A DNA stretch of 64,000 nucleotides from assembly GCF_001044425.1 (NCBI RefSeq), contig NZ_LFML01000012.1, positions 1-64,000 on the forward strand, read 5' to 3'. Below the pieces are notes generated by a model. It did no database searches. It saw only the letters and a program-made list of their open reading frames with translations, and was not told where the DNA came from. The translations under genes and the position numbers were made by a program. The stretch's first letter is position 1. The number at the start of each line of letters is the position of its first letter. The stretch is from Streptomyces roseus. GTDB taxonomy: Bacteria > Actinomycetota > Actinomycetes > Streptomycetales > Streptomycetaceae. Of the stretch, positions 53,982 to 63,099 are shown piece by piece.

Positions 53982-54130
53982 AGCCACGGGGACCCTCGAG
54001 CCACGGGGATCGACGCGCCACGGAATCGACGAGCCCCGGGGGGCGGGGAGCCCCGGAGATTCGCAAGCACCGGCCATTCGTGAGCGCGGGACCGGGTACG
54101 CAGGGGCCTCCCCTCGGTAGGCTCGACCAC

Positions 54131-55030
54131 ATGGAGCATCAGGTGTTCGTTCCGGTACCGGCAGACGACCTACGCGCCGTGCTGCGCGACCCCGCCCTGG
54201 TGGCCCGCTGCGTCCCCGGGCTCCAGCAGGACGCGGACGCGGCGTCCGGGCCCGTGTCGGGCCGCCTCAAACTCCGCGTCGGCGGGCACACCGTCACCTA
54301 CCGCGGCGCCCTGAACGTCACCGAGCGGGACCCGGACCGCTTCACGGTGGCCGGGGAGGGCTCGGAGATCCGCGGCAGCGGCGCCGTCAAGCTGCTCCTC
54401 GGGCTGCTGCTGGCCCCGGCCGAGGACGGGACGCGGCTGGAGTTCACCGCCGAGGGCACCGCCGATGGGCGGGCCGCCGGCTTCCCTCCGGAGGCCACCG
54501 CCACCGCCGTCCGCCGGCTCCTGGACCGGGCCGCAGAGCAGCTCGCGGCGCTGGCCGCCGCCGGGGCGGAGGAGCCGGTGACCGATGTCATCGCCCAGGC
54601 GGAAGAGGCCGAGGAGGCCGGGGCGGCCGGGGGCGGCGGCCCGGACGGGGAAGACGACGGTGTCACCGATGAGGTCACGGCCTCCGTCTTCGACACCGAG
54701 GTGCCGCCCCCGTCCCTGGAGCCCTTCATGGACGGGGACTTCGAGGGGCTCCCGGAGCTCGATCGGATCGGGGAGATCGACGACATCGGGGACGTCGACG
54801 AGTTCGCCGCCGCCGCGCAGCCCCCCGCCGAGGCCGCCCACGCCCGCCGCACCATGATCGGCCGCAGCGCCGAGGAGGTCGACCACGCGCCCCCGCGCGG
54901 CCGCTACGCCCCGGTGCCGGCCCCCGCCTCCTCCGGCGCCGGCGCGAACCTGCGCTGGATCGCCCCGGCCGCCGCCCTCGCGCTGGCCTCGGCGGTCGTC
55001 GTCGGCCGAGCCCTGCGCCGCCGTCGCTGA
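54131..55030 (+). CDS. SRPBCC (CoxG-like) domain protein with C-terminal TM anchor
   Basis: 299 aa. Residues 1-145 are a CoxG-type START/SRPBCC domain: MEHQVFVPVPADDLRAVLRDPALVARCVPG...GRLKLRVGGHTVTYRGALNVTERD...GEGSEIRGSGAVKLLLGLLL. Residues 150-270 are acidic and disordered with an Arg-containing TMIGRSAEEVDHAPPRGRYAP motif. One TM helix (WIAPAAALALASAVVVGRAL) ends in RRRR, giving a tail-anchored topology with the domain in the cytosol. CoxG helps anchor CO dehydrogenase, but no cox genes are near; the ligand is unknown. Confidence 0.87.
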   Translation: MEHQVFVPVPADDLRAVLRDPALVARCVPGLQQDADAASGPVSGRLKLRVGGHTVTYRGALNVTERDPDRFTVAGEGSEIRGSGAVKLLLGLLLAPAEDGTRLEFTAEGTADGRAAGFPPEATATAVRRLLDRAAEQLAALAAAGAEEPVTDVIAQAEEAEEAGAAGGGGPDGEDDGVTDEVTASVFDTEVPPPSLEPFMDGDFEGLPELDRIGEIDDIGDVDEFAAAAQPPAEAAHARRTMIGRSAEEVDHAPPRGRYAPVPAPASSGAGANLRWIAPAAALALASAVVVGRALRRRR

Positions 55031-55051
55031 CCCGTAGTTAGAGTCGGGTGC

Positions 55052-55837
55052 ATGAGTACCCAACTGACCGTGGGCGGCGCAGAGGTGACCGTCGACCAGG
55101 AAAACGGCTGCCGGATCAGCAGCCTGCGCATCGACGGCACGGAGCTGCTGCGCCAAGGGGCGCACTTCGGCTCGTTCCCCATGGTCCCGTGGTGCGGGCG
55201 GACCGCGGAAGGGCGGTTCAGGGACGGCGGCGTCCTCCACCAGCTGCCGCTCAACCACCCGCCGCACGCCATGCACGGCTTCGGCCGCGACCACCCGTGG
55301 CGCAAGGTCCGCCACGGCGACACCGATGCGGCGTTCGTCTTCGACCTCGCCGACCCGTGGCCCTGGGCCGGCCGGGTCACGCAGACCGTGGAGCTGACGG
55401 CCGAGAGCCTGACGCTCTCCATGGGTGTCGAGACCTACGGCGACTCGTTCCCGGCCCAGGCCGGCTGGCACCCGTGGTTCAACCGCAACCTGGGCGGCGG
55501 CGAGGACGTGCGGCTCGATTTCGAGGCCGAGTGGCAGGAGGAGCGGGACGCCGACCACATCCCCACCGGGCACCGCGTCGCCCCCAAGCCAGGCCCCTGG
55601 GACGACTGCTTCGGCATGCCGAACGGCGTGGACGTCACCCTCACCTGGCCCGGGGCCCTGGAGCTCAAGGTCCGCAGCCGCGAGGAGTGGGTGGTGATCT
55701 ACGACGAGCAGCCCGAAGCCGTCTGTGTGGAGCCGCAGTCGGGTCCGCCGAACGGTCTGAACAGCCTCCCGCGCCTGGTCACACCGGTCGACCCGCTGGA
55801 GATCTCCACGACGTGGACCTGGCGGCGGCTCGGCTGA
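55052..55837 (+). CDS. Aldose 1-epimerase-family protein
   Basis: 261 aa. Galactose mutarotase-like beta-sandwich: GCRISSLRIDGTELLRQG, FPMVPWCGRTAEGRF, HAMHGFGRDHPWRKV (catalytic His), QAGWHPWFNRNLGGGEDVRLDF (second His), and VCVEPQSGPPNGLNSLP (catalytic Glu). It interconverts sugar anomers; substrate not deducible. 21 bp after the SRPBCC gene and 31 bp before pyrE, so probably one transcript. Confidence 0.92.
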   Translation: MSTQLTVGGAEVTVDQENGCRISSLRIDGTELLRQGAHFGSFPMVPWCGRTAEGRFRDGGVLHQLPLNHPPHAMHGFGRDHPWRKVRHGDTDAAFVFDLADPWPWAGRVTQTVELTAESLTLSMGVETYGDSFPAQAGWHPWFNRNLGGGEDVRLDFEAEWQEERDADHIPTGHRVAPKPGPWDDCFGMPNGVDVTLTWPGALELKVRSREEWVVIYDEQPEAVCVEPQSGPPNGLNSLPRLVTPVDPLEISTTWTWRRLG

Positions 55838-55868
55838 GGCACACCGGACACCCCCTAAGCTCGGGGTC

Positions 55869-56432
55869 ATGACTGACGTCAATGAAGTGATGCCGCAGGG
55901 CACACGCGATGCGCTTCTGCAGCAGATCAAGGACAAGGCCGTCGTGCACGGCAAGGTGACCCTCTCCTCCGGCAAGGAGGCGGACTACTACATCGACCTC
56001 CGCCGCATCACCCTGGACGGCGAGGCCGCCCCCATGGTCGGTCAGGTCATGCTCGACCTCACCGCCGACCTGGAGTTCGACTGCGTCGGCGGTCTGACCC
56101 TGGGCGCCGACCCGGTCGCGACCTCGATGCTCCACGCGTCCGCCGCGCGCGGTGAGCGCCTCGACGCGTTCGTCGTCCGCAAGGCGCAGAAGGCCCACGG
56201 CATGCAGCGCCGGATCGAGGGCACCGATGTGAAGGGCAAGCGCTGCCTGGTGGTCGAGGACACCTCCACCACCGGCGGCTCCCCGCTGACCGCCGTGGAG
56301 GCCGTTCGCGAGGCCGGCGGCGAGGTCGTCGCCGTCGCCACGATCGTCGACCGCGGCGCCGCGGACGCCATCGCCGAGGCGGGCCTGCCGTACCTGACCG
56401 GCTACCGGCTCGCCGATCTCGACCTGGCCTGA
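55869..56432 (+). CDS. pyrE: Orotate phosphoribosyltransferase
   Basis: 187 aa. KVTLSSGKEADYYIDLRRITLDGEAAPMVG, LTLGADPVATSMLHAS, FVVRKAQKAHGMQRRIEG and the PRPP motif CLVVEDTSTTGGSPLTAVEAV. It makes OMP from orotate and PRPP in pyrimidine synthesis. Away from the other pyr genes, as is normal in Streptomyces. Confidence 0.97.
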   Translation: MTDVNEVMPQGTRDALLQQIKDKAVVHGKVTLSSGKEADYYIDLRRITLDGEAAPMVGQVMLDLTADLEFDCVGGLTLGADPVATSMLHASAARGERLDAFVVRKAQKAHGMQRRIEGTDVKGKRCLVVEDTSTTGGSPLTAVEAVREAGGEVVAVATIVDRGAADAIAEAGLPYLTGYRLADLDLA

Positions 56433-56454
56433 GCGCGGACTCGGGCGGTCGTGC

Positions 56455-56477
56455 GACCGGGCCGGTCCGGCCCGGTC
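56455..56477 (+). terminator. Hairpin terminator after pyrE
   Basis: 9-bp arms GACCGGGCC (56455-56463) and GGCCCGGTC (56469-56477), loop GGTCC. Confidence 0.6.
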
Positions 56478-56585
56478 GGATTCGATCTTGTCCGGTCTCG
56501 CATGCTGGCCTCCGGAGAACTGGTGACTCAGGTCCCCGGTGCTCCGGTCACAGGTCCTGACCTGCCCTTTCCCGGCCGCGCGGAG

Positions 56586-56601
56586 TGTTTCACGTGAAAC
56601 G
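56586..56601. other. parS: ParB-binding parS site (15/16)
   Basis: TGTTTCACGTGAAACG; last base differs from the consensus. In the pyrE-fbaA intergenic region, 118 bp before the fbaA start. Confidence 0.88.
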
Positions 56602-56719
56602 GTCCACCCGGCACGGGTGGAGTGCCGCGCGGAGTCTGGAAAGATGAGCCCGACGGTTACGTCGCCCCCAGGTCAGGGCCAGCAATCGCACACTCCCCGC
56701 ACATCCAAGGAGCGGACAG

Positions 56720-57742
56720 ATGCCCATCGCAACCCCCGAGGTCTACAACGAGATGCTCGACCGGGCGAAGGCAGGCAAGTTTGCCTACCCGGCGATCAAC
56801 GTGACCTCGACCCAGACCCTGCACGCTGCACTGCGCGGCTTCGCGGAGGCCGAGAGCGACGGCATCATCCAGATCTCCACCGGTGGTGCGGAGTTCCTGG
56901 GTGGCCAGTACAAGAAGGACATGGTCACCGGCGCCGTCGCCCTGGCCGAGTTCGCGCACATCGTCGCGGTGAAGTACGACGTCACCGTCGCGCTGCACAC
57001 GGACCACTGCCCCAAGGACAAGCTGGACGGCTACGTCCGCCCGCTCCTCGACATCTCCGCCGAGCGCGTGGCACGTGGCCTGAACCCGCTCTTCCAGTCG
57101 CACATGTGGGACGGCTCCGCCGAGACCCTGGCCGACAACCTGGCCATCGCCCAGGAGCTGCTCGCCAAGGCCGCCGCCGCGAAGATCATCCTTGAGGTCG
57201 AGATCACCCCGACCGGCGGCGAGGAGGACGGCGTCACCCACGAGATCAACGACGAGCTGTACACCACCGTCGACGACGCGATCCGCACCGCCGAGGCCCT
57301 GGGCCTGGGCGAGAAGGGCCGCTACCTGCTGGCCGCCTCCTTCGGCAACGTGCACGGCGTTTACAAGCCGGGCAACGTCGTCCTGCGTCCCGAGCTGCTG
57401 AAGGACCTCCAGCAGGGCGTCGGCGAGAAGTTCGGCAAGACCAACCCGTTCGACTTCGTCTTCCACGGCGGCTCCGGCTCCTCCGAGCAGGAGATCGCCA
57501 CCGCGCTGGAGAACGGCGTCGTGAAGATGAACCTCGACACCGACACCCAGTACGCCTTCACCCGCCCGGTCGCGGACCACATGTTCCGCAACTACGACGG
57601 CGTCCTGAAGGTCGACGGCGAGGTCGGCAAGAAGTCCGCCTACGACCCGCGCACCTGGGGCAAGCTCGCCGAGGCGAGCATGGCCCAGCGCGTCACCGAG
57701 GCGTGCGCGAACCTGCGCTCGACGGGCACGAAGCTGAAGTAG
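56720..57742 (+). CDS. fbaA: Class II fructose-bisphosphate aldolase
   Basis: 340 aa; AAGGAGCGG before the ATG. MPIATPEVYNEMLDRAKAGKFAYPAINVTSTQT, VALHTDHCPKDKLDGYV (catalytic Asp and zinc His), LEVEITPTGGEEDGVTHE (zinc Glu), SFGNVHGVYKPGNV (zinc His), FHGGSGSSEQEI (zinc His) and KMNLDTDTQYA. Zn-dependent cleavage of fructose-1,6-bisphosphate in glycolysis and gluconeogenesis. Monocistronic. Confidence 0.98.
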   Translation: MPIATPEVYNEMLDRAKAGKFAYPAINVTSTQTLHAALRGFAEAESDGIIQISTGGAEFLGGQYKKDMVTGAVALAEFAHIVAVKYDVTVALHTDHCPKDKLDGYVRPLLDISAERVARGLNPLFQSHMWDGSAETLADNLAIAQELLAKAAAAKIILEVEITPTGGEEDGVTHEINDELYTTVDDAIRTAEALGLGEKGRYLLAASFGNVHGVYKPGNVVLRPELLKDLQQGVGEKFGKTNPFDFVFHGGSGSSEQEIATALENGVVKMNLDTDTQYAFTRPVADHMFRNYDGVLKVDGEVGKKSAYDPRTWGKLAEASMAQRVTEACANLRSTGTKLK

Positions 57743-57765
57743 CACCCGCCACACCCGTACGACCG

Positions 57766-57806
57766 AAGGGCCCGGTCCGCCGTCACGAGACGGGGGCCGG
57801 GCCCTT
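57766..57806 (+). terminator. Hairpin terminator after fbaA
   Basis: Arms AAGGGCCCGG (57766-57775) and CCGGGCCCTT (57797-57806), extendable by three more pairs. Confidence 0.8.
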
Positions 57807-57842
57807 TGCCGCAGCAGGGGCCCGATACCCCAGACTTGGGGC

Positions 57843-58256
57843 ATGTCCATTCACCAGAACCTGCTCGGGGGCCCCGCCCCCACCCACCTCCCCGACGAGC
57901 CGGGCCGCGAGGCGATCGCCGCGGGCACCCCCGCCGTCGAGGTGGCCGCCGCGCACCCGACCTCCTCCCTCGCCTGGGCGGTCCTCGCCGACGAGGCGTT
58001 CGCCGCCGGCCGCACCGTCGAGTCGTACGCCTACGCCCGCACGGGCTACCACCGCGGGCTCGACGCGCTGCGCCGCGCCGGCTGGAAGGGCCACGGCCCG
58101 GTGCCGTGGGAGCACGAGCCGAACCGCGGCTTCCTGCGCGCCCTGTACGCCCTCTCCCGCGCGGCCGGGGCGATCGACGAGAAGGAGGAGTACGAGCGCT
58201 GCTCGACCTTCCTGCGCGACTCCTCCGAGACGGCGGCGGACGTGCTCGGCGCCTGA
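57843..58256 (+). CDS. DUF3151 family protein
   Basis: 137 aa. MSIHQNLLGGPAPTHLPDEP, SSLAWAVLADEAFAAGRTVESYAYARTGYHRGLDALRRAGWKGHGPVPWEHEPNRGFLRALYALSRAAGAIDEKEEYERCSTFLRDSS covers the whole DUF3151 domain. All-helical, soluble, function unknown; commonly downstream of fbaA in actinobacteria. Confidence 0.92.
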   Translation: MSIHQNLLGGPAPTHLPDEPGREAIAAGTPAVEVAAAHPTSSLAWAVLADEAFAAGRTVESYAYARTGYHRGLDALRRAGWKGHGPVPWEHEPNRGFLRALYALSRAAGAIDEKEEYERCSTFLRDSSETAADVLGA

Positions 58257-58269
58257 GGTGCATCCGGAC

Positions 58270-58299
58270 GCCGGGGCCCCGCGCGCGCGGGGCCCCGGC
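58270..58299 (+). terminator. Hairpin terminator after DUF3151 gene
   Basis: Arms 58270-58283 and 58286-58299, perfect complement, very GC-rich. Confidence 0.75.
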
Positions 58300-58323
58300 A
58301 TGCCCTACTGTCCGAAAAACACC

Positions 58324-58339
58324 TGTGACGCCGGTCACA
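58324..58339 (+). promoter_or_regulatory. CRP-like operator upstream of kynA
   Basis: TGTGACGCCGGTCACA: a perfect 16-bp inverted repeat that fits the CRP consensus TGTGA-N6-TCACA and the Streptomyces Crp form GTG-N6-GNCAC. It lies 115 bp before the kynA ATG; a TATGAT hexamer follows at 58370-58375. Confidence 0.6.
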
Positions 58340-58454
58340 CCCCAATAGAGGGATTCGTGCAACCGGTCCTATGATGCGAGCAGGGGACCGGGGCTCCACT
58401 CACCCATCGGAAGGGGCGGACCGCTACCCGGAAGCACGTGTCGAGGAGACAGCG

Positions 58455-59300
58455 ATGTCGAACACCCTTGATGCCTCCGGAGCCGGTTCGGACGCCCCGA
58501 ACCTCGACTTCGCCGGCACCACCCCGTACGAGGACTACGTCCAGGCGGACGTCCTCACCCACCTCCAGCACCTGCGGTCGGACGACCCGGGCGAGATGGT
58601 CTTCCTGGTGACGACCCAGGTCATGGAGCTGTGGTTCACGGTCATCGTCCACGAGTGGGAGACGGCCGCGAAGGCCCTCCGCGAGGACACCGTCCCCGTC
58701 GCGATGGACGCGCTGAAGCGCTCCCTGCGCGAACTGGAGGCCCTCAACGCCTCCTGGCGCCCGCTCGCCCAGCTCACCCCCGGCCAGTTCAACGCCTACC
58801 GCGCCGCCCTCGGCGAGGGCTCGGGCTTCCAGTCGGCGATGTACCGCCGCATGGAGTTCCTGCTCGGCGAGAAGTCCGCCTCGATGCTCGTCCCGCACCG
58901 CGGCGCCCCGCGCGTCCACGCGGAGTTGGAGAAGGCCCTCCAGGAGCCGAGCCTGTACGACGAGGTGCTGCGCCTGCTGTCCCGCCGCGGCCTGGCCGTC
59001 CCGCAGGAGGTCCTGGACCGCGACCTCTCCCAGCGGTACGAGCCCTCCGCCGAGGTGGAGGCCGTCTGGACCGCCCTGTACGCGGACCCCGACGCCCATC
59101 ACGACCTGCACCGCCTCGGCGAGGTCCTCACGGACGTCGCGGAGCTCGTCTGGCGCTGGCGCAACGACCATCTGGTCGCCACCCGCCGCGCGATGGGTGC
59201 CAAGACGGGCACGGGCGGCTCGGCCGGCGTGGCCTGGCTGGAGAAGCGCGCCACGAAGAACGTGTTCCCGGAGCTCTGGACGGCCCGCAGCCATGTCTGA
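58455..59300 (+). CDS. kynA: Tryptophan 2,3-dioxygenase
   Basis: 281 aa; GAGGAGACAG upstream. TTPYEDYVQADVLTHLQH, MVFLVTTQVMELWFTVIVHEWE (haem pocket, substrate His), SGFQSAMYRRMEFLLGEK, ADPDAHHDLHRLGEVLTDVAELVWRWRNDHLVATRRAMG (proximal His) and GTGGSAGVAWLEKRATKNVFPELWTAR. Haem enzyme that opens the Trp indole ring to N-formylkynurenine. Overlaps kynU by 8 bp, so translation is coupled. Confidence 0.97.
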   Translation: MSNTLDASGAGSDAPNLDFAGTTPYEDYVQADVLTHLQHLRSDDPGEMVFLVTTQVMELWFTVIVHEWETAAKALREDTVPVAMDALKRSLRELEALNASWRPLAQLTPGQFNAYRAALGEGSGFQSAMYRRMEFLLGEKSASMLVPHRGAPRVHAELEKALQEPSLYDEVLRLLSRRGLAVPQEVLDRDLSQRYEPSAEVEAVWTALYADPDAHHDLHRLGEVLTDVAELVWRWRNDHLVATRRAMGAKTGTGGSAGVAWLEKRATKNVFPELWTARSHV

Positions 59301-60504
59301 CGCGAACGGGAAGGCCCCGGCGGACCTCGCGGCACGCGCCGCTGCCCTCGACACCGCCGACGAGCTCGGCAAGCTCCGCGACCGCTTCACCCTCCCCGAC
59401 GGGGTCGTCTACCTGGACGGCAACTCGCTCGGGGCGCTGGCGACCGGGGTCGCGGCCCGCATCGCCCAGGTCATCACGCACGAGTGGGGCACGGAGCTCA
59501 TCCAGTCCTGGTCGGCCGGCACCTGGTGGACCGCCCCCGAGCGGATCGGCGACAAGATCTCCCCGCTCATCGGCGCCGCCCCCGGCCAGACGGTGGTCGG
59601 CGACTCCACCAGCGTCAACCTGTTCAAGGCCCTGGTGGGCGCCGCCCGCCTGGCCCGGCCGGGCCGCACGCGGATGCTGGTCGACGCCGCCACCTTCCCC
59701 ACCGACGGCTACATCGCCGAGTCGGCCGCCCGGATGACCGGCCTGACCGTGACACCGGTCGACCCCTCCGACGCGGCCGGGGCGATGGACGAGGACACCG
59801 CCGTCGTCCTCCTCAACCACGTCGACTACCGCAGCGGTCGCCTCCACGACCTCGCGGCCCTCACCGCGGCGGCCCGCGCCGCCGGGGCCGTCACCGTCTG
59901 GGACCTGTGCCACTCGGCCGGCGCCCTGCCCGTCGGCCTCGACGAGCACGGCGTCGACCTCGCGGTCGGCTGCACGTACAAGTACCTGAACGGCGGCCCC
60001 GGCTCCCCGGCGTACCTCTACATCGCCGCGCGCCACCAGGGGGCCTTCGACTCCCCGCTCCCCGGCTGGAACGGTCACGCGAAGCCCTTCGCGATGACCC
60101 CGGACTACACTCCGGCGGCCGGCGCGGTCCGCGGCCGGGTCGGCACCCCGGACATCCTGTCCATGCTGGCCCTGGAAGCGGCGCTCGACGCCTGGGACGG
60201 GGTCTCGGTGGAGGCCGTACGGGCCAAGTCCCTCGCCCTGACCGACTTCTTCCTGGAGTGCGTGGCCGCGTACGTCCCGGCCGGCAGGGTCGAGTCGGTC
60301 ACCCCGGCCGAGCACGAGCGGCGCGGCAGCCAGGTCTCGCTGCGCACCGAGAACGCCCGCGCGGTCATGGACGACCTCATCTCCCGCGGTGTGATCGGGG
60401 ACTTCCGCGCACCCGACGTCCTGCGCTTCGGTTTCACTCCGCTCTACGTCGGATTCGCCGACGCGGAGCGTGCGGCCCGGACACTGGGTCACATTTTCGG
60501 GTGA
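59293..60504 (+). CDS. kynU: Kynureninase
   Basis: 403 aa, ATG inside the end of kynA. DGVVYLDGNSLGALATGVAARI, GDSTSVNLFKALVGAARL, FPTDGYIAESAAR, VDYRSGRLHDLAALTAAAR, VWDLCHSAGALPVGLDEHGVDLAVGCTYKYLNGGPGSPAYLYI with the PLP Lys (about 229). It cleaves kynurenine to anthranilate and alanine. Together with kynA and the following hydrolase it completes Trp to anthranilate. Confidence 0.97.
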   Translation: MSDANGKAPADLAARAAALDTADELGKLRDRFTLPDGVVYLDGNSLGALATGVAARIAQVITHEWGTELIQSWSAGTWWTAPERIGDKISPLIGAAPGQTVVGDSTSVNLFKALVGAARLARPGRTRMLVDAATFPTDGYIAESAARMTGLTVTPVDPSDAAGAMDEDTAVVLLNHVDYRSGRLHDLAALTAAARAAGAVTVWDLCHSAGALPVGLDEHGVDLAVGCTYKYLNGGPGSPAYLYIAARHQGAFDSPLPGWNGHAKPFAMTPDYTPAAGAVRGRVGTPDILSMLALEAALDAWDGVSVEAVRAKSLALTDFFLECVAAYVPAGRVESVTPAEHERRGSQVSLRTENARAVMDDLISRGVIGDFRAPDVLRFGFTPLYVGFADAERAARTLGHIFG

Positions 60505-60670
60505 TGTAGGGGCGAAACGTCACGGCAACGGGCGGGCGGGGCTTCGGCTCCGTCCGCCGCGGCACATCCGGGCCACCGCCCCCCACACCCCGACGACGCC
60601 CCTGTTCCGGCCTGATACGGTCCCGCTCTGCCGGAACACCAGTCCCACGCGTTACCGAGAGGTTGAGCCG

Positions 60671-61555
60671 ATGACGGACCCCGCAGTCGAACGGGACGCC
60701 GCCGAGGCCGCCTCGGCCTTCGCCCATCCGCCGGTCGCCCCGGACGCGACCGGAGCGTACGGGGACCATCCCGAGCAGGTGATCGACTTCTACGCCCCGC
60801 GCGGGGAGGCCGCCGCGGGCGCCGCCCCGCTGGTCGCGCTCCTGCACGGCGGCGCCTGGCGCGCCCCGTACGACCGCCACCACGTCACCCCTCTCGCGGA
60901 CTTCCTGGCCCGCCGGGGTTTCGCCGTCGCCAACGTGGAGTACCGGCGCGGCAGTTCCCTGCCGCACCAGAACGCCCAGGGCCACGTGGCCGGGCGCTGG
61001 CCCGAGACGTTCGACGACGTCGCCGCCGCCATGGACGCCCTCCCGAGGCTGGCCGCGGCCCACCTCCCGCAGGCCGACCCGCGCCGTACGGTCGTCACCG
61101 GCCATTCCGCGGGCGGCCACCTCGCGCTGTGGGCCTCGGCCCGGCACGTCCTGCCGCCCGGCGCCCCGGCGGCCTGGCGGCTGTCCGCGCCGCCGATGTT
61201 CCGCGGCGTCGTCGCGCTGGCCCCCATCGCGGACTTCGCGGCCGCTGAGGAGCTGGGCGTGTGCGGGGGCGCGTCCGCGCAGCTGCTGGGCGGGGCGGAC
61301 CAGTGGGCGGAGCGCCTGCCGTTCGCGGACCCCGCGGCGCTGGTGCCGACCGGGATCGCGACGGCCGTGGTCCACGGCCGGGAGGACATCGTGGTCCCGG
61401 CGTCGGTGGCGGAGTCGTACGTGGCCGCGGCGGCCAAGGCCGGGGAGACCGTGGGCCTGACCCTGCTGGACGGGGTCGGTCACTTCCCGCTCATCGACCC
61501 GGCGGCCGACGCCTGCGCGGTGGTGGCCGAGGAGATCTCACAACTCGCCTGGTAG
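60671..61555 (+). CDS. Alpha/beta hydrolase, probable kynurenine formamidase
   Basis: 294 aa from ATG 60671 (AGAGGTTG upstream). HGGxW oxyanion motif LLHGGAWRAPYD (about 58), nucleophile elbow VVTGHSAGGHLALWAS (Ser about 145), acid in VVHGREDIVVP, and His in GVGHFPLIDP. The HGGxW type includes arylformamidases, and its position 166 bp after kynU supplies exactly the missing step (N-formylkynurenine to kynurenine). Function inferred from motif and context. A general esterase role is possible. Confidence 0.82.
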   Translation: MTDPAVERDAAEAASAFAHPPVAPDATGAYGDHPEQVIDFYAPRGEAAAGAAPLVALLHGGAWRAPYDRHHVTPLADFLARRGFAVANVEYRRGSSLPHQNAQGHVAGRWPETFDDVAAAMDALPRLAAAHLPQADPRRTVVTGHSAGGHLALWASARHVLPPGAPAAWRLSAPPMFRGVVALAPIADFAAAEELGVCGGASAQLLGGADQWAERLPFADPAALVPTGIATAVVHGREDIVVPASVAESYVAAAAKAGETVGLTLLDGVGHFPLIDPAADACAVVAEEISQLAW

Positions 61556-61606
61556 CGCGAGCGACAGCGCGCACGGCCCGCGCGGCACGAGGACGACACT
61601 GGCGGA

Positions 61607-61632
61607 GGCGGTGCGCCATACGGCGCACCGCC
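61607..61632. terminator. Bidirectional terminator between hydrolase and purA
   Basis: Perfect 11-bp arms GGCGGTGCGCC (61607-61617) and GGCGCACCGCC (61622-61632), loop ATAC, with T-rich CCCCTTCTTC after. Confidence 0.85.
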
Positions 61633-61652
61633 CCTTCTTCACCCGCGGGCTC

Positions 61653-62936
61653 CTAGAGGAACGAGTTGATCTCGATCGTCTCGGTGCGGCCGGGGCCGAC
61701 GCCGATCGCGGAGATCGGGGCGCCCGACATCTCCTCCAGGGCCTTCACGTACGCCTGGGCGTTCTTCGGGAGGTCCGAGAACGTCTTGGCCTTGGTGATG
61801 TCCTCGGACCAGCCGGGCAGGTTTTCGTAGATCGGCTTCGCGTGGTGGAAGTCCGTCTGCGAGTACGGGAGCTCCTCGACGCGCTTGCCGTCGATCTCGT
61901 ACGCGACGCAGACCGGGATCTGCTCCCAGCCGGTCAGCACGTCCAGCTTGGTGAGGAAGAAGTCCGTCAGACCGTTCACGCGGGTGGCGTAGCGGGCGAT
62001 CGGCGCGTCGAACCAGCCGCAGCGGCGGTCGCGGCCGGTGGTCACGCCGCGCTCGCCGCCGATGCGGCGCAGGTCCTCGCCGTCCTGGTCGAACAGCTCG
62101 GTCGGGAACGGGCCGGCGCCGACGCGGGTCGTGTACGCCTTCAGGATGCCGATGACGCGGCTGATCTTCGTCGGGCCGACGCCGGTGCCGGTGCATGCGC
62201 CGCCGGCGGTCGGGTTCGAGGAGGTGACGAAGGGGTACGTGCCGTGGTCGACGTCGAGCAGGGTGCCCTGGCCGCCCTCGAACAGCACGACCTTGTCCTC
62301 GTCCAGCGCGTTGTTGAGGATCAGGGTGGTGTCGGCGACGTACGGCTTGATCTGCTCCGCGTACTGGAGCATCTCCTCCACGATCGCGGCGGCCTCGATG
62401 GCGCGGCGGTTGTAGAGCTTGGCGAGGAGCTGGTTCTTGCCCTCCAGCGCCGCTTCGACCTTCTGGGTGAGGATCGACTCGTCGTACAGGTCCTGGACGC
62501 GGATGCCGATGCGGTTGATCTTGTCCGCGTACGTCGGACCGATGCCGCGGCCGGTCGTACCGATCTTGCGCTTGCCGAGGAAACGCTCGCCGACCTTGTC
62601 GAGGGTGACGTTGTACGGCGTGATCAGGTGCGCGTTGCCGCTGATGAGCAGCTTGGAGGTGTCGATGCCGCGCTCGTTCAGGCCGCGCAGCTCGGAGAGC
62701 AGGACGGCCGGGTCGACGACGACGCCGTTGCCGATGACCGGGGTGCATCCGGGGGAGAGGATGCCGGAAGGGAGAAGGTGCAGCGCGTACTTCTGGTCGC
62801 CTACGACGACCGTGTGGCCGGCGTTGTTGCCGCCCTGGTAGCGCACCACATAATCAACGGAACCACCGAGCAGGTCGGTGGCCTTTCCCTTGCCCTCGTC
62901 ACCCCACTGAGCTCCGAGCAGCACAAGAGCGGGCAC
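61653..62936 (-). CDS. purA: Adenylosuccinate synthetase
   Basis: 427 aa from a GTG with GAAGAGG upstream. [21 protein letters not shown] (catalytic Asp, P-loop), [20 protein letters not shown]-like [79 protein letters not shown]. It converts IMP and Asp to adenylosuccinate in AMP synthesis. Full length. Confidence 0.98.
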   Translation of the reverse strand: MPALVLLGAQWGDEGKGKATDLLGGSVDYVVRYQGGNNAGHTVVVGDQKYALHLLPSGILSPGCTPVIGNGVVVDPAVLLSELRGLNERGIDTSKLLISGNAHLITPYNVTLDKVGERFLGKRKIGTTGRGIGPTYADKINRIGIRVQDLYDESILTQKVEAALEGKNQLLAKLYNRRAIEAAAIVEEMLQYAEQIKPYVADTTLILNNALDEDKVVLFEGGQGTLLDVDHGTYPFVTSSNPTAGGACTGTGVGPTKISRVIGILKAYTTRVGAGPFPTELFDQDGEDLRRIGGERGVTTGRDRRCGWFDAPIARYATRVNGLTDFFLTKLDVLTGWEQIPVCVAYEIDGKRVEELPYSQTDFHHAKPIYENLPGWSEDITKAKTFSDLPKNAQAYVKALEEMSGAPISAIGVGPGRTETIEINSFL

Positions 62937-63099
62937 AGGCGTACACCTCTTCCGGATGGGGCATGTCCAAGGTCAGGGGGCGTACGACGATGTACACCGC
63001 AGGCTGAGCCGTCGGACCGGTACCCCGGAATAGACGAAGGCCCTGGCGCAATAGCGCAAGGGCCTCTTGCACAAAGATGCTACCCGAGGAAGGACCGAG

